64,000 bases of DNA from Streptomyces natalensis ATCC 27448 (GTDB lineage: Bacteria > Actinomycetota > Actinomycetes > Streptomycetales > Streptomycetaceae): positions 310,001 through 374,000 of the forward strand of contig NZ_JRKI01000009.1 in NCBI RefSeq assembly GCF_000935125.1. The letters are read 5' to 3'. Below the pieces are notes generated by a model. The model did not search any database, was not told where the DNA came from, and saw only the letters and a program-made list of their open reading frames with translations. Made by a program: the position numbers and the translations under genes. The first letter of the stretch is position 1; every line of letters starts with the position of its first letter. This document shows, piece after piece, positions 8,297 to 16,706 of the stretch.

Positions 8297-9109
8297 CTAA
8301 AGCTCCGTCACGATCACATCGAGCCCCCACGCCTTGCCGCCCTTCGCCGACGCCTCGGCCTCCACCGCGTAACCGAGCTCCCGCAGCGCCGCCACCAGCT
8401 CCGCCGGGTCCTTCGGCCGCAGCCCGGCGGTCAGCAGATCGCGGACCAGCCGCCCCTTGGTCGCCTTGTTGAAGTGGCTGACCACCGACCGCTTCTCCAC
8501 CCCGTCCACGATCTTCGACTGGAGCACCCGCACCGTGGCGGTCCGCCCGGCGACCTCGCCCTTGGGCTTCCACGCCGTCGCATACGCCGCCGAACGCAGG
8601 TCGAGCACCAGGCCCTCCCCGGCCGCCGCGGGCAGCACCTCGGCCATCGGCGCCCGCCAGTACGCGCCCAGCGCCCCCAGTGCGGGCAGCTTCACCCCCA
8701 TCGAGCAGCGGTACGACGGAATCCGGTCACCGATCCGTACGGCGCCCCACAGCCCCGAGAACACCAGCAGCGACTCCTCGGCCAGCCGCCGCGCCCGCGC
8801 GTCCAGGGAAGCCAGCCCGAGGGCGTCGTAGAGCACCCCCGTGTAGATCTCCCCGGCCGGGCGTGTGCCGGCCGTGCGCAGTCCGGCGTTCTTGGCGATC
8901 TCGCCCTTGAGGCCCTGGCTGAGGCCGAGGACCTCCTGCGCCTTGGTCTCGTCCGCCGCGCACAGCCCGACGAGCTCCTCCAGCACCGCCTCGCGCACCG
9001 CGTTCAGCCCCGGGAGCGAGAGCGAGCCCAGGTCCAGCGTCGGCCCCGTTTCCCCCGCGGCCTTCCCCTCGGACGGCGGCAACAGCACGAGCACGGTGTT
9101 CTCCTTCAT
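8297..9109 (-). CDS. yaaA: Peroxide stress protein YaaA (DUF328/UPF0246)
   Basis: 270 residues with the diagnostic LPPSEGK near the N-terminus (10-16) and the family blocks YTGVLYDALG, FSGLWGAVR, RIPSYRCSMGVKLP and VVSHFNKATKGRLVR. In E. coli YaaA lowers free intracellular iron and protects against peroxide, and its fold binds DNA; that role is transferred by family. No Shine-Dalgarno is visible before ATG 9109. It lies between eda and an intergenic 41-bp tandem repeat, and shares its upstream region with the divergent RNB nuclease gene. Confidence 0.92.
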   Translation of the reverse strand: MKENTVLVLLPPSEGKAAGETGPTLDLGSLSLPGLNAVREAVLEELVGLCAADETKAQEVLGLSQGLKGEIAKNAGLRTAGTRPAGEIYTGVLYDALGLASLDARARRLAEESLLVFSGLWGAVRIGDRIPSYRCSMGVKLPALGALGAYWRAPMAEVLPAAAGEGLVLDLRSAAYATAWKPKGEVAGRTATVRVLQSKIVDGVEKRSVVSHFNKATKGRLVRDLLTAGLRPKDPAELVAALRELGYAVEAEASAKGGKAWGLDVIVTEL

Positions 9110-9205
9110 GGCGGTACGGGCGGGGGTGCGGCCCCGGGAAAGCGTAGGGCCTGCGCGGCGGCGGGCCGTAACAGGGGAGCGGCGGGGCGGACGCCGCGCG
9201 GCCCC

Positions 9206-9366
9206 CGGGCCGGACGGTCACACCGCGGCACCGGCGCCGGGTGCGCTGGGCCGGACGGTCGCACCGCGCCACCGGCGCCTGGAGCGCTGGGCCGGACGAT
9301 CACACCGCGCCACCGGCGCCTGGAGCGCTGGGCTGGACGATCACACCGCGCCACCGGCGCCGGCCC
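9206..9366. repeat. 41-bp tandem repeat, nearly four copies
   Basis: Units begin at 9206, 9248, 9289 and 9330, each starting GGGCCGGACG or a one-base variant; spacings are 42, 41 and 41 bases. Each contains the near-palindromes CCGGCGCC and AGCGCT. The array fills most of the 274-bp divergent region between yaaA and the RNB nuclease and ends 18 bases before the nuclease ATG, so it could carry promoter or operator sites. An open frame runs through it, but only because the period is GC-rich; it is not a protein repeat with a ribosome site. Confidence 0.85.
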
Positions 9367-9383
9367 GCCATACGCTCGGTGGT

Positions 9384-10970
9384 ATGCCCCGTCGCCATAT
9401 GCACGTGACCGACGCCGCCGAGGCCCCGCTGCGTGCCGCGCTGCATGAGCTGCGCGGGCATCTGGAGATTCCGGACCACTTCCCGCCCACGGCCCAGGCC
9501 GAGGCGGAGAGCGCCGCCCGGGCCCCGCGCATCCCGGCCGCCGACGGGGCGGTGGTGACCGAGCACACCCTGGAGGACGCCACCGACCTCCCCCTCTTCA
9601 CCATCGACCCGCCCGGTGCCCTCGATCTCGACCAGGCGATGTTCCTCTCCCGGCGGCGCGGCTGGGGGCCGCCCACGGCGCGCACCGGGGGAGGCTTCCG
9701 CGTCCACTACGCCATCGCCGATGTGGCCTCCTTCGTCACCCCGGGCGGCGCCCTTGACGCCGAGGCGCACCACCGCGTCACCACCCTCTACTTCCCCGAC
9801 GAACGCATCCCGCTGCACCCGCCCGACCTCAGCGAGGGCGCCGCCAGCCTGCTGCCCGACCAGGACCGCCCGGCCGTCCTGTGGCAGCTCGACCTCGACG
9901 CCGACGCCGCGCTGACCGGCATCTCCGTACGCCGCGCCCTGGTCCGTTCCCGTGCCCGGCTCGACTACGCGGGCGTCCAGCGCGTCCTCGACGACGAGAC
10001 GGCCGAGGAACCGCTCGCCCTGCTCCGCGAGATCGGCCGGCTGCGCGAGGAGCGGGAGGCCGCCCGGGGCGCGATCTCCCTCCATGTCCCCGAGCAGGAG
10101 ATCGTCGAGCGCGACGGCCGCTACACCCTGGAATACCGCGCGCCGCTCCCCGCCTACGGCTGGAACGCGCAGATCTCCCTGCTCACCGGCATGGCCGCGG
10201 CCGAGCTGATGCTCGCCTCCGGGACCGGCATCCTGCGCACCCTGCCTCCCCCGAGCTCTCCACCTCTCCCCCACTCTCAACTGCGTTCGAGCGGGGGGAC
10301 CCCCATGCGCAGCGAGGGACCCCCACCCCGCGACGGCTCCGTGGCCCGGCTGCGGCGGACCGCGCAGGCGCTGGGCATCGACTGGCCGCACCACACCTCG
10401 TACGCCGCCCTGCTGCGCTCGCTCGACCCGCGCCGCGACACCGACGCCGCCTTCCTCCAGGAGTGCACCACCCTGCTGCGCGGCGCCGGCTACACCGTCT
10501 TCGACGGCACCCCGCCCGACGCCTCCGCCGCGCAGCACGCCGCCATCGCCGCCCCGTATGCGCATGCCACCGCGCCGCTGCGGCGGCTGGTCGACCGCTA
10601 CTCCTCCGAGCTGTGCCTGGCCGCCTCGGCGGGCGCCGCACCGGCCGAATGGGTGCGCGGCGCGCTGGCCGCCCTGCCGCACGAGATGGAGACCGGCACC
10701 CAGCGCGCCAACCAGGTCGAGCGGGCCTGCGTCGACCTGGTGGGGGCGGCGCTGCTGCGCGACCGGGTGGGCGAGACCTTCGACGCCCTGGTCGTCGAGA
10801 CCCAGGAGGACGACCCCACCCGGGGCACCGTCCAGCTCCACGACCCCGCCGTCATCGGCCCCGTCGAAACCGCCCCCGACGGCCCGGCCCTCTCCCTCGG
10901 CCACCGCCTCCGCGTCCGCCTCGCCGCCGCCGACCCGGGCCGCGAACCGGTCCGGTTCATCCCTGCCTGA
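9384..10970 (+). CDS. RNB-domain exoribonuclease (RNase II family)
   Basis: 528 residues. The RNB metal site is TIDPPGALDLDQA with D75, D81 and D83, corresponding to the RNase II acidic cluster; the fourth acid is Gln (Q84), a variation I believe common in actinobacterial members. Conserved PDERIPLHPPDLSEGAASLLPD and APYAHATAPLRRLVDRY blocks follow. It degrades single-stranded RNA 3' to 5'. No S1 domain is apparent. Between about residues 288 and 318 there is a Pro/Ser/Gly-rich stretch encoded by bases 10246-10335 that looks like a repeat element inserted in frame. The start at ATG 9384 (or 9399) follows the 41-bp repeat and lacks a clear ribosome site. The last 14 bases overlap the converging gene. 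Confidence 0.88.
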   Translation: MPRRHMHVTDAAEAPLRAALHELRGHLEIPDHFPPTAQAEAESAARAPRIPAADGAVVTEHTLEDATDLPLFTIDPPGALDLDQAMFLSRRRGWGPPTARTGGGFRVHYAIADVASFVTPGGALDAEAHHRVTTLYFPDERIPLHPPDLSEGAASLLPDQDRPAVLWQLDLDADAALTGISVRRALVRSRARLDYAGVQRVLDDETAEEPLALLREIGRLREEREAARGAISLHVPEQEIVERDGRYTLEYRAPLPAYGWNAQISLLTGMAAAELMLASGTGILRTLPPPSSPPLPHSQLRSSGGTPMRSEGPPPRDGSVARLRRTAQALGIDWPHHTSYAALLRSLDPRRDTDAAFLQECTTLLRGAGYTVFDGTPPDASAAQHAAIAAPYAHATAPLRRLVDRYSSELCLAASAGAAPAEWVRGALAALPHEMETGTQRANQVERACVDLVGAALLRDRVGETFDALVVETQEDDPTRGTVQLHDPAVIGPVETAPDGPALSLGHRLRVRLAAADPGREPVRFIPA

Positions 10971-11580
10971 CCACCATGGACTCCCCGGCCGCGGCCCGTA
11001 CGGCCGCCACCGCGCCCCGCGCGTCATCGGCATGGAACCGCACCGTATGCACCACTTCCCGCCGCCCCAACAGCCGTACGGCAACGACCGGTTCGGCCAG
11101 CTCGACGGTCACGGAGGTCTGCCCGCACACCGCCATGGCCAGCACCCCACCCGCCCCCTTGCCGTCCGTGTCGTCCTTGGTGAACCGCAGGTCGTGCCCT
11201 ACGGAGGCGATCCGCTCAAGCGGTATCCGTATCTCCGTCCGGGCGCCGTCCCGCAACAGCAGGCTCTCCGCCCCGAGCACATGCGGCCGGGTGACCGCCG
11301 CCGCCTGGAGCCCCAGCATCATCAGCACCGTGTAGACGTCGAGGACCAGCATCACGGCATGCGGCACCGGACGGTCCGCGAGCAGCACGCCGACCGCGAC
11401 GGTCTCCACCACGCACACGAACGCCAGCCCGTAGATGTTCGCCGCCTGCCCCGCCGCGTACGGCAGGGGACGTTCGTCCGCCGCCACCCCGATCCGCCGC
11501 CGCGCCACCCACCACACCAGGCCGGCCAGCCACCGGGCCTCGTAGCCGGCCAGCCGGCGCAGCGCGCCGCCCCGGCTCAC
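10957..11580 (-). CDS. Membrane protein with two TM segments and a PH-like C-terminal domain
   Basis: 207 residues from a GTG at 11580 that overlaps the MerR stop as GTGA. Hydrophobic stretches follow the YAAGQAANIYGLAFVCVVET region and the AVMLVLDVYTVLMMLGLQ region (about 55-110). The remainder (TEIRIPLERIASVGHDLRF ... VTVELAEPVVAVRLLGRR) resembles a bacterial PH-like beta-sandwich. No enzyme motif is seen. It is translationally coupled to the MerR regulator, so it is a likely effector or co-regulated membrane partner. Longer frames upstream lie inside the MerR gene and are rejected. It converges with the RNB gene with a 14-bp overlap. Confidence 0.75.
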   Translation of the reverse strand: MSRGGALRRLAGYEARWLAGLVWWVARRRIGVAADERPLPYAAGQAANIYGLAFVCVVETVAVGVLLADRPVPHAVMLVLDVYTVLMMLGLQAAAVTRPHVLGAESLLLRDGARTEIRIPLERIASVGHDLRFTKDDTDGKGAGGVLAMAVCGQTSVTVELAEPVVAVRLLGRREVVHTVRFHADDARGAVAAVRAAAGESMVVRQG

Positions 11581-12389
11581 CGTGCACGCTCCGCGACCAG
11601 CCGGAGTGCCCCGCGTACGGCCGCGGCCTGGGCGGGCGCGAAGTGGGCGTAGTACGCCGCCAGGAAGCCGCCGTCCGCCTCCGCGCCCGCCGCGGCCGCC
11701 CGCTCCCAGTGCTGCCCGCTGAGCCCGGCCACCACCGCGTCCGGAATGCACGCGGCGAGCGCCCGCGCGGCCTGCGCCACCCGCGGATCGTCCGGCGCGG
11801 CCGATGCCAGCGCATCCAGCAGCCCGTACACCTCATACGCCCGTGCCATCGCCTCCGGCGTCCCCGAGGCCTGCCCGAGCAGATCCGCCACTCTGCTGCC
11901 CGAATCCCCGCCGTCCACCGACTCCAGCAGCGCCAGCACCTCCCGCTCCGTCGCCGCCGTCGCGGGCTCCGGACCGGGCCGCGCGGCCGCCGTCCGGGCC
12001 ATCTCCCCGAACAGCGCCGCCAGTTCGTCCGACACCGGCCCCTCCGCGGGCAGCCCGCCGTGCTCCTCCGCCTGCCGCCGCAGCGCCGCCAGCCGGGCCC
12101 GCCGCGCCCGGATCTCCTCCTCCTGACGGGCCAGGTCCGCGTCCAGCTCGGCCAGCACCTCGTGCAGCTCGCGCCCGGAGTCGTCGGCGAGGACGTCCCC
12201 CACCTCCTCCAGCCCGAGGCCCAGCTCCGCCAGCCGGCGCAGCCGGGCGAGCGCGACCGCGTCGCGCAGCCCGTACGCGCGGTAGCCATTGGCGCGGCGC
12301 TCGGGCTCGGGCAGCAGCCCGAGGTGGTGGTAGTGGCGGATGGCGCGGGTGCTGACGCCGACCAGATCTGCGAGTTCTCCGATCCTCAT
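11577..12389 (-). CDS. MerR-family transcriptional regulator
   Basis: 270 residues. Residues 1-70 are a classic MerR winged helix (MRIGELADLVGVSTRAIRHY, then a GYRAYG wing) followed by a dimerisation coiled coil (about 80-110, LDADLARQEEEIRARRARL). The long helical C-terminal effector domain (120-270) has no metal-binding cysteines, arguing for a small organic ligand or a TipA/BltR-like mode. The ATG at 12389 starts 6 bases after a -10 hexamer, so the mRNA is probably leaderless. Its promoter has the 19-bp spacer and central palindrome typical of MerR-activated promoters, so it is likely autoregulated. It heads an operon with the membrane gene 10957-11580. Confidence 0.92.
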   Translation of the reverse strand: MRIGELADLVGVSTRAIRHYHHLGLLPEPERRANGYRAYGLRDAVALARLRRLAELGLGLEEVGDVLADDSGRELHEVLAELDADLARQEEEIRARRARLAALRRQAEEHGGLPAEGPVSDELAALFGEMARTAAARPGPEPATAATEREVLALLESVDGGDSGSRVADLLGQASGTPEAMARAYEVYGLLDALASAAPDDPRVAQAARALAACIPDAVVAGLSGQHWERAAAAGAEADGGFLAAYYAHFAPAQAAAVRGALRLVAERAR

Positions 12390-12395
12390 GCGGCC

Positions 12396-12426
12396 AGTAG
12401 AAACGTTGCCGCTGCGGCAAGGTCAA
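12396..12426 (-). promoter_or_regulatory. MerR-type autoregulated promoter with palindromic operator
   Basis: On the minus strand: -35 TTGACC (12426-12421), a 19-base spacer (12420-12402) that holds the perfect palindrome TTGCCGC-A-GCGGCAA (12420-12406), and -10 TCTACT (12401-12396). The over-long 19-bp spacer with a dyad centred in it is the hallmark of promoters twisted by MerR proteins. The ATG of the merR gene begins 6 bases past the -10. Confidence 0.85.
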
Positions 12427-12445
12427 GCGTCCGCGGCGCGCCAGG

Positions 12446-12451
12446 TAGCAT
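12446..12451 (+). promoter_or_regulatory. Possible -10 box of the RNase P RNA gene
   Basis: TAGCAT ends ten bases before the rnpB 5' helix. The corresponding -35 position (about 12423-12428, TCAAGC) is poor and coincides with the -35 of the divergent merR promoter, so RNA polymerase binding at the two promoters may compete. Confidence 0.4.
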
Positions 12452-12460
12452 GGTCGGCAC

Positions 12461-12870
12461 GGCGGACGAGCCGGCCGGACGGCCGCGTGGGGACCTCACG
12501 GTTCCCCCGAGGAAAGTCCGGGCTCCACAGGGCAGGGTGGTGGGTAACGCCCACCCGGGGTGACCCGCGGGACAGTGCCACAGAAAACAGACCGCCGGGG
12601 CCGAAAGGCCGCGGTAAGGGTGAAACGGTGGTGTAAGAGACCACCAGCCTCCGAGGTGACTCGGAGGGCTAGGTAAACCCCACCCGGAGCAAGGTCAAGA
12701 GGAGCCGTCGAGAGACGGCTCTGCGCGGACGATCGAGGGCTGCCCGCCCGAGTCCGCGGGTAGACCGCACGAGGCTGCCGGCAACGGCAGTCCTAGATGG
12801 ATGGCCGTCTCCCCTCGGCCCGCAAGGACCGGGGGTGACAGAACCCGGCTCATAGGCCGACTCGTCCGCC
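12461..12870 (+). ncRNA. rnpB: RNase P RNA (bacterial type A)
   Basis: The catalytic RNA of ribonuclease P, which removes tRNA 5' leaders. Helix P1 is exact: GGCGGACGAG (12461-12470) pairs with CTCGTCCGCC (12861-12870). Universally conserved blocks are present: GAGGAAAGTCCGGGCTCC (about 12510-12527), ACAGTGCCACAGAAAACAGACCGCC in the P8-P10 core, AAGGGTGAAACGGTGGTGTAAGAG, and near the 3' end GACAGAACCCGGCTCATAGGCCGACTC-type P4 strand pieces. The length (about 410) is typical for streptomycetes. It is transcribed away from merR. A GC-rich hairpin region follows at about 12875-12905. Confidence 0.97.
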
Positions 12871-12999
12871 GCCCGATCCTTCGGGGCCCCGGCGCCCCGG
12901 GGCCCGGCTTGTGGTGATCATGCTTCGCCGCAGTCGTGCGGCCAGTACCCTCCTCCCGACAGTAATCGCATGTGTGTACGGGGCGGGGGCGGGGCGGCG

Positions 13000-13287
13000 G
13001 TGCTCAAGCACTACTACCGGCTGGTCTATTGGAAGCGGCGGATCGGCTGGGCACTGGGATGGCGGGGTGCCGGCCAAGGTGCGGGCCTGCGCGGCCATCC
13101 CCGGGGGCGCGGACGCGGCGCGCGGCGGATCGGCCGGTTCGCCTCCCGCGCCTGGCCGTTTGTGATGTTCGGGCTGCTGGTGGCGGTGGTGGTCGCGCTG
13201 TCGGCGCTCCTCGCGTCCGCGCAGGACCCGTTCGGCATGGGGGAGTTGGGCGTGCGGCAGCCGTCCGGGTGGGTGGCGCAGCGGTAG
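13000..13287 (+). CDS. Small single-pass membrane protein of unknown function
   Basis: 95 residues from a GTG at 13000 (LKHYYRLVYWKRRIGW follows); an ATG at 12970 would add ten Gly-rich residues. An Arg/Gly-rich basic stretch leads to one transmembrane helix, FVMFGLLVAVVVALSALLAS, with a short polar tail. Neither start has a convincing ribosome site. It lies alone between rnpB and the converging phzF-like gene. Function not recognised; the conserved aromatic/basic start and clean TM helix argue it is a real gene. Confidence 0.55.
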   Translation: MLKHYYRLVYWKRRIGWALGWRGAGQGAGLRGHPRGRGRGARRIGRFASRAWPFVMFGLLVAVVVALSALLASAQDPFGMGELGVRQPSGWVAQR

Positions 13288-13324
13288 GGACCGGGCCCGG
13301 TCCCTACCGGCTCCGTGGGGGCGG

Positions 13325-14239
13325 TCAGCCGCCCTCGATCCCCGTAGCCGTCCCGCTGACGTGCACCCGTGCGTCTCCCTCCCGCAGCTCCACCGACAGG
13401 AGGCCCGGTCGTCCCATGTCCTCGCCCTGGTGGAGCGTCAGCTCGGCCGAGGGGGCGACGAGGCCCAGTTCCCTCGCGTACGCGCCGAAGGCGGCCGCCG
13501 CGGCGCCCGTTGCCGGGTCCTCCACGACGCCGCCGACCGGGAACGGGTCGCGGACGTGGAAGACCGACGCGGACTCGCGCCAGACCAGTTGGAGGGTGGT
13601 CAGGTCCAGGCGGCGCATCAGGGCGGCCAGGCGGTCGAAGTCGTAGGCGAGGTCGGCGAGGCGGGCGCGGGTGGCGGCGGCGAGAACCAGGTGGTTGTTG
13701 CCGGCGAAGGCGATACGGGGCGGGAGGGCCGGGTCCAGGTCGGCGGCGGGCCAGCCGAGGGCGGCCAGGGCCTCGGTGAGGTCGGCGTCGGTGACGGCCG
13801 TGACATGGGGCGCGACGCTGGTGAGGGTGGCCGTGAGGGTGCCGTCCTGCTCCCGTACGGTGACCGGGACCGGGCCGGCCTGGGTGGCGAAGAGCAGGTC
13901 GCCGGGGCCGATCCGCTCGGCGAGGGCGACGGCGGTGGCGACCGTCGCATGGCCGCAGAACGCCACCTCGGCGAGCGGGCTGAAGAAGCGGATGGTGAAG
14001 GCGCGGCCCGCCGTGCCGCCCAGGTCCGCGGGCGGCGGGGTGAGGAAGGCCGTCTCCGAATAGCCCAGTTCCGCAGCGATGGCGAGCTGCGCGGCATCGT
14101 CCAGGCCGCCGGCGTCGAGGACGACACCGGCCGGGTTGCCGCCCTCGGGGTCGGCCGAGAAGGCGGTGTAGCGCAGGGCTTCGGGTGCGGTACGGGCCGC
14201 GGTAGGGGCGGTGTCCTGCGCGGTGTCGTTGAGGTTCAT
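13325..14239 (-). CDS. PhzF-family isomerase/epimerase
   Basis: 304 residues, full family length. The catalytic Glu is E62 in LGYSETAFL. The second-half signature is VVEDPATGAAAAAFGAYARELG, matching PhzF's GxxED.ATGSA block, and RFFSPLAEVAFCGHATVATA is the first-half signature. PhzF proteins are two-domain diaminopimelate-epimerase-like enzymes; known members isomerise dihydro-hydroxyanthranilate in phenazine synthesis, but most, outside a phenazine cluster as here, have unknown substrates. No ribosome site is obvious before ATG 14239. A second, shorter PhzF homologue is at 25430-26101. Confidence 0.88.
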   Translation of the reverse strand: MNLNDTAQDTAPTAARTAPEALRYTAFSADPEGGNPAGVVLDAGGLDDAAQLAIAAELGYSETAFLTPPPADLGGTAGRAFTIRFFSPLAEVAFCGHATVATAVALAERIGPGDLLFATQAGPVPVTVREQDGTLTATLTSVAPHVTAVTDADLTEALAALGWPAADLDPALPPRIAFAGNNHLVLAAATRARLADLAYDFDRLAALMRRLDLTTLQLVWRESASVFHVRDPFPVGGVVEDPATGAAAAAFGAYARELGLVAPSAELTLHQGEDMGRPGLLSVELREGDARVHVSGTATGIEGG

Positions 14240-14312
14240 GATCGGGGAACGCGGCGCTCCGGGGGGCTATTCCCGTACGTGGGGGAGGGCTCCGCGTGGG
14301 CCGGTCAGCGGT

Positions 14313-15137
14313 TCAACCCCGCCCGATATATGGCATGTTGGTCGCCATCACCGTCGCGAACTGCACATTCGCCTCCAGCGGCAGCGAGGCCATGTGCCGC
14401 ACCGTGCGGGCGACGTCGGCCGCGTCCATCACCGGCTCGACCGCCGTTTGCCCGTTGGCCTGGAGGATGCCGGTCTGCATCCGGCCGGTCATCTCGGTGG
14501 CGGCGTTGCCGATGTCGATCTGGCCGCAGGCGATCCGGTACGGACGGCCGTCCAGGGAAAGGGACCTGGTCAGCCCCGTGACCGCGTGCTTGGTGGCGGT
14601 GTAGGCGATCGAGTGCGGGCGCGGCACATGGGCGGAGATGGAGCCGTTGTTGATGATCCGGCCGCCCTGCGGATCCTGTTCCTTCATGGCGCGGAAGGCG
14701 GCCTGGGCGCAGAGGAAGGCGCCGGTGAGGTTGACGTCGACGACCGCGCGCCAGTCCTCGTACGACAGCTCCTCCAGGGGGCCGGGCCTGCCGAACGTGC
14801 CCGCGTTGTTGAACAGCAGGTCCAGCCGGCCGAAGCGGTCGCGGACGGCGCCGAAGAGGGCGTCGACGTCGTCGGGGCGGGTGACGTCGGTGGGCACCGG
14901 GACGACGGCGGGGCGCTCGGTGCCGACCTGGGCGAACCGGTCCGCGGTGGCGTCGAGGGTTTCCCGGCGGCGTCCGGCCAGGACGACATGCCAGCCGGCG
15001 GCGATCAGCTCCTGGGCGACCGCCCGGCCGATGCCGGAGCCCGCGCCGGTGACCACGGCCACCTTGCCGTTGGCCGGTGCGGTCGCCTCCCGGTCCGCCT
15101 CGTCCGTCCCGTGGGCCGCGCTCTCGTTCTGTGCCAT
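14313..15137 (-). CDS. Short-chain dehydrogenase/reductase
   Basis: 274 residues from ATG 15137 ([10 protein letters not shown]). Rossmann motif TGAGSGIG (30-37), [12 protein letters not shown] and YTATKHAV (Tyr-x-x-x-Lys) make it a classical SDR; the preference signal [10 protein letters not shown] after strand 2 suggests NADP(H). Ser is present in NGSIS. The substrate is unknown. An upstream in-frame extension to 15335 is Pro/Thr-rich and overlaps the start region of the divergent MFS gene, so it is rejected. Monocistronic by spacing. Confidence 0.88.
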   Translation of the reverse strand: MAQNESAAHGTDEADREATAPANGKVAVVTGAGSGIGRAVAQELIAAGWHVVLAGRRRETLDATADRFAQVGTERPAVVPVPTDVTRPDDVDALFGAVRDRFGRLDLLFNNAGTFGRPGPLEELSYEDWRAVVDVNLTGAFLCAQAAFRAMKEQDPQGGRIINNGSISAHVPRPHSIAYTATKHAVTGLTRSLSLDGRPYRIACGQIDIGNAATEMTGRMQTGILQANGQTAVEPVMDAADVARTVRHMASLPLEANVQFATVMATNMPYIGRG

Positions 15138-15353
15138 GGCGGCAGGGTAGACGGCGGACGTGGGGCGGGGCGGGGCCGTCTCAGCCGTCGGCCGGGGAGC
15201 CTCCGTGGGCACATGGCGGGGAGCCTCCGTAGAGGCACCTGGGACGTCCGACGTAGGACCGGGCGTAGGACCAATGGCGGGCCGGAATTCCGGCCGGGCG
15301 GCGTCGTGCGCGTGCCAGGATGATGCGGACACCACTCACCCATGGAGACGCTC

Positions 15354-16706
15354 ATGACGGAGCCCGGCCCCAGCACGGCCGCATCCCCGGCCGGAAGACC
15401 GGACCAGCCCGGCATACCCGGGCGGACCGGGGCCGCAGCACCGACCGCACCGAGCGCGTCGACCACATCGCCCGCCCCGTCCGCGTCCCGCCGCACCGGC
15501 CTCCTGGTCACCCTCGTCCTCGGCGGTCTGACGGCCCTCGCGCCGCTCTCGATGGACATGTATCTGCCGGCCCTGCCGCAGGTCACCGCCGCCCTGCACA
15601 GCCCCGCGGCCACCGTCCAGCTCACCCTCACCACCTGCCTGGCCGGTATGGCCGCGGGCCAGATGATCGTCGGCCCGATGAGCGACAAATGGGGACGCCG
15701 TCGCCCCCTGCTGGCCGGCATGGTGCTCTACGTCCTGGCGACCGCCCTGTGCGCCGTCGCCCCCGACGTCCGGCTCCTGATCGCCTTCCGTCTGGTGCAG
15801 GGCCTGGCGGGCGCGGCCGGCATCGTCATCGCACGGGCCGTGGTGCGCGATCTGTACGACGGCATCGCGATGGCCCGGTTCTTCTCCACGCTGATGCTGA
15901 TCTCGGGCGTCGCCCCCGTGGTGGCACCCCTGATCGGCGGGCAGATTCTCCAGATCACCGAGTGGCGGGGCGTGTTCGTCGTCCTGACCCTCGTCGGCAT
16001 CCTGCTCACCGCCTTGGTGTGGCGCACGCTGCACGAGACCCTGCCGCCCGCCCGGCGGCACGCCGGCGGCCTCGGCCAGACCCTGCGCACCATGCGCGAT
16101 CTCCTCGCCGACCGGGCCTTCTCCGGCTACCTCCTGGTCGGTGCCTTCGCCTTCGCCGCCCTCTTCGCCTACATCTCCGCCTCGCCGTTCGTCGTCCAGG
16201 AGATCTACGGCGCCTCCCCGCAGGTCTTCAGCCTGCTCTTCGGCCTCAACTCCGTCGGCCTGGTGCTGGTCGGCCAGATCAACGGCAAGGTGCTGGTCGG
16301 GCGGGTCGGCCTGGACAAGGTGCTGGGCACCGGTCTGGCGGTGATCGCGGTCGCCGCGGCGGGGCTGCTGCTGATGTCCTCCGGGGTCTTCGGCCGGGTG
16401 GGCCTGGTCCCGGTGGCCGCCGGACTCTTCGTCCTGATGGCCGCGATGGGGCTGGTCATGCCCAGCACCAGCACCCTGGCCCTGCTGCGCACCCCGCACG
16501 CCGCGGGCTCCGCCTCCGCCCTCCTGGGCACCTCGACCTTCCTCCTCGGCGCCATCGCCTCCCCGCTGGTGGGCATCGCGGGCGAGCGGACCGCCGTTCC
16601 GATGGCCGTGGTGCAGTTTTCCTGTGCCGTTTTGGCGCTGGTGAGCTTCCTGGGGATGTGCCGCCCGTGGCAGCGTAGGGGGCAGGGGGTACCCCCTGCT
16701 CCTTAA
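15354..16706 (+). CDS. Bcr/CflA-family MFS multidrug exporter
   Basis: 450 residues, about 12 TM helices after a 45-residue Pro/Ser/Thr-rich cytoplasmic N-terminus. Signatures include LAPLSMDMYLPALP in TM1, LTLTTCLAGMAAGQMIVGPMSD with the motif-A loop GPMSDKWGRRRPLL, and IARAVVRDLYDG, which are diagnostic for Bcr/CflA drug:H+ antiporters (bicyclomycin, chloramphenicol). ATG 15354 is chosen over 15342 because GGAG (15344-15347) lies 6 bases upstream. The last codons run through a perfect GTAC-centred palindrome (16682-16699). The next gene starts 48 bases downstream. Confidence 0.9.
   Translation: MTEPGPSTAASPAGRPDQPGIPGRTGAAAPTAPSASTTSPAPSASRRTGLLVTLVLGGLTALAPLSMDMYLPALPQVTAALHSPAATVQLTLTTCLAGMAAGQMIVGPMSDKWGRRRPLLAGMVLYVLATALCAVAPDVRLLIAFRLVQGLAGAAGIVIARAVVRDLYDGIAMARFFSTLMLISGVAPVVAPLIGGQILQITEWRGVFVVLTLVGILLTALVWRTLHETLPPARRHAGGLGQTLRTMRDLLADRAFSGYLLVGAFAFAALFAYISASPFVVQEIYGASPQVFSLLFGLNSVGLVLVGQINGKVLVGRVGLDKVLGTGLAVIAVAAAGLLLMSSGVFGRVGLVPVAAGLFVLMAAMGLVMPSTSTLALLRTPHAAGSASALLGTSTFLLGAIASPLVGIAGERTAVPMAVVQFSCAVLALVSFLGMCRPWQRRGQGVPPAP
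16682..16699. repeat. 18-bp perfect palindrome with GGGGGTACCCCC core
   Basis: GCAGGGGGTACCCCCTGC spans the final codons of the MFS gene. The same GGGGGTACCCCC core recurs at 32793-32804, and a GGGGGGACCCCC relative occurs inside the RNB gene near 10293. With the nearby AGAGCTCGGGGG (from 16708), whose complement occurs at 10248-10259, this looks like a dispersed REP-type repeat that can also act as a terminator. Confidence 0.65.

Noticed and set aside
9206..9366. CRISPR array or coding tandem repeat
   Set aside because: The 41-bp units abut without spacers, and the open frame through them has no start site.
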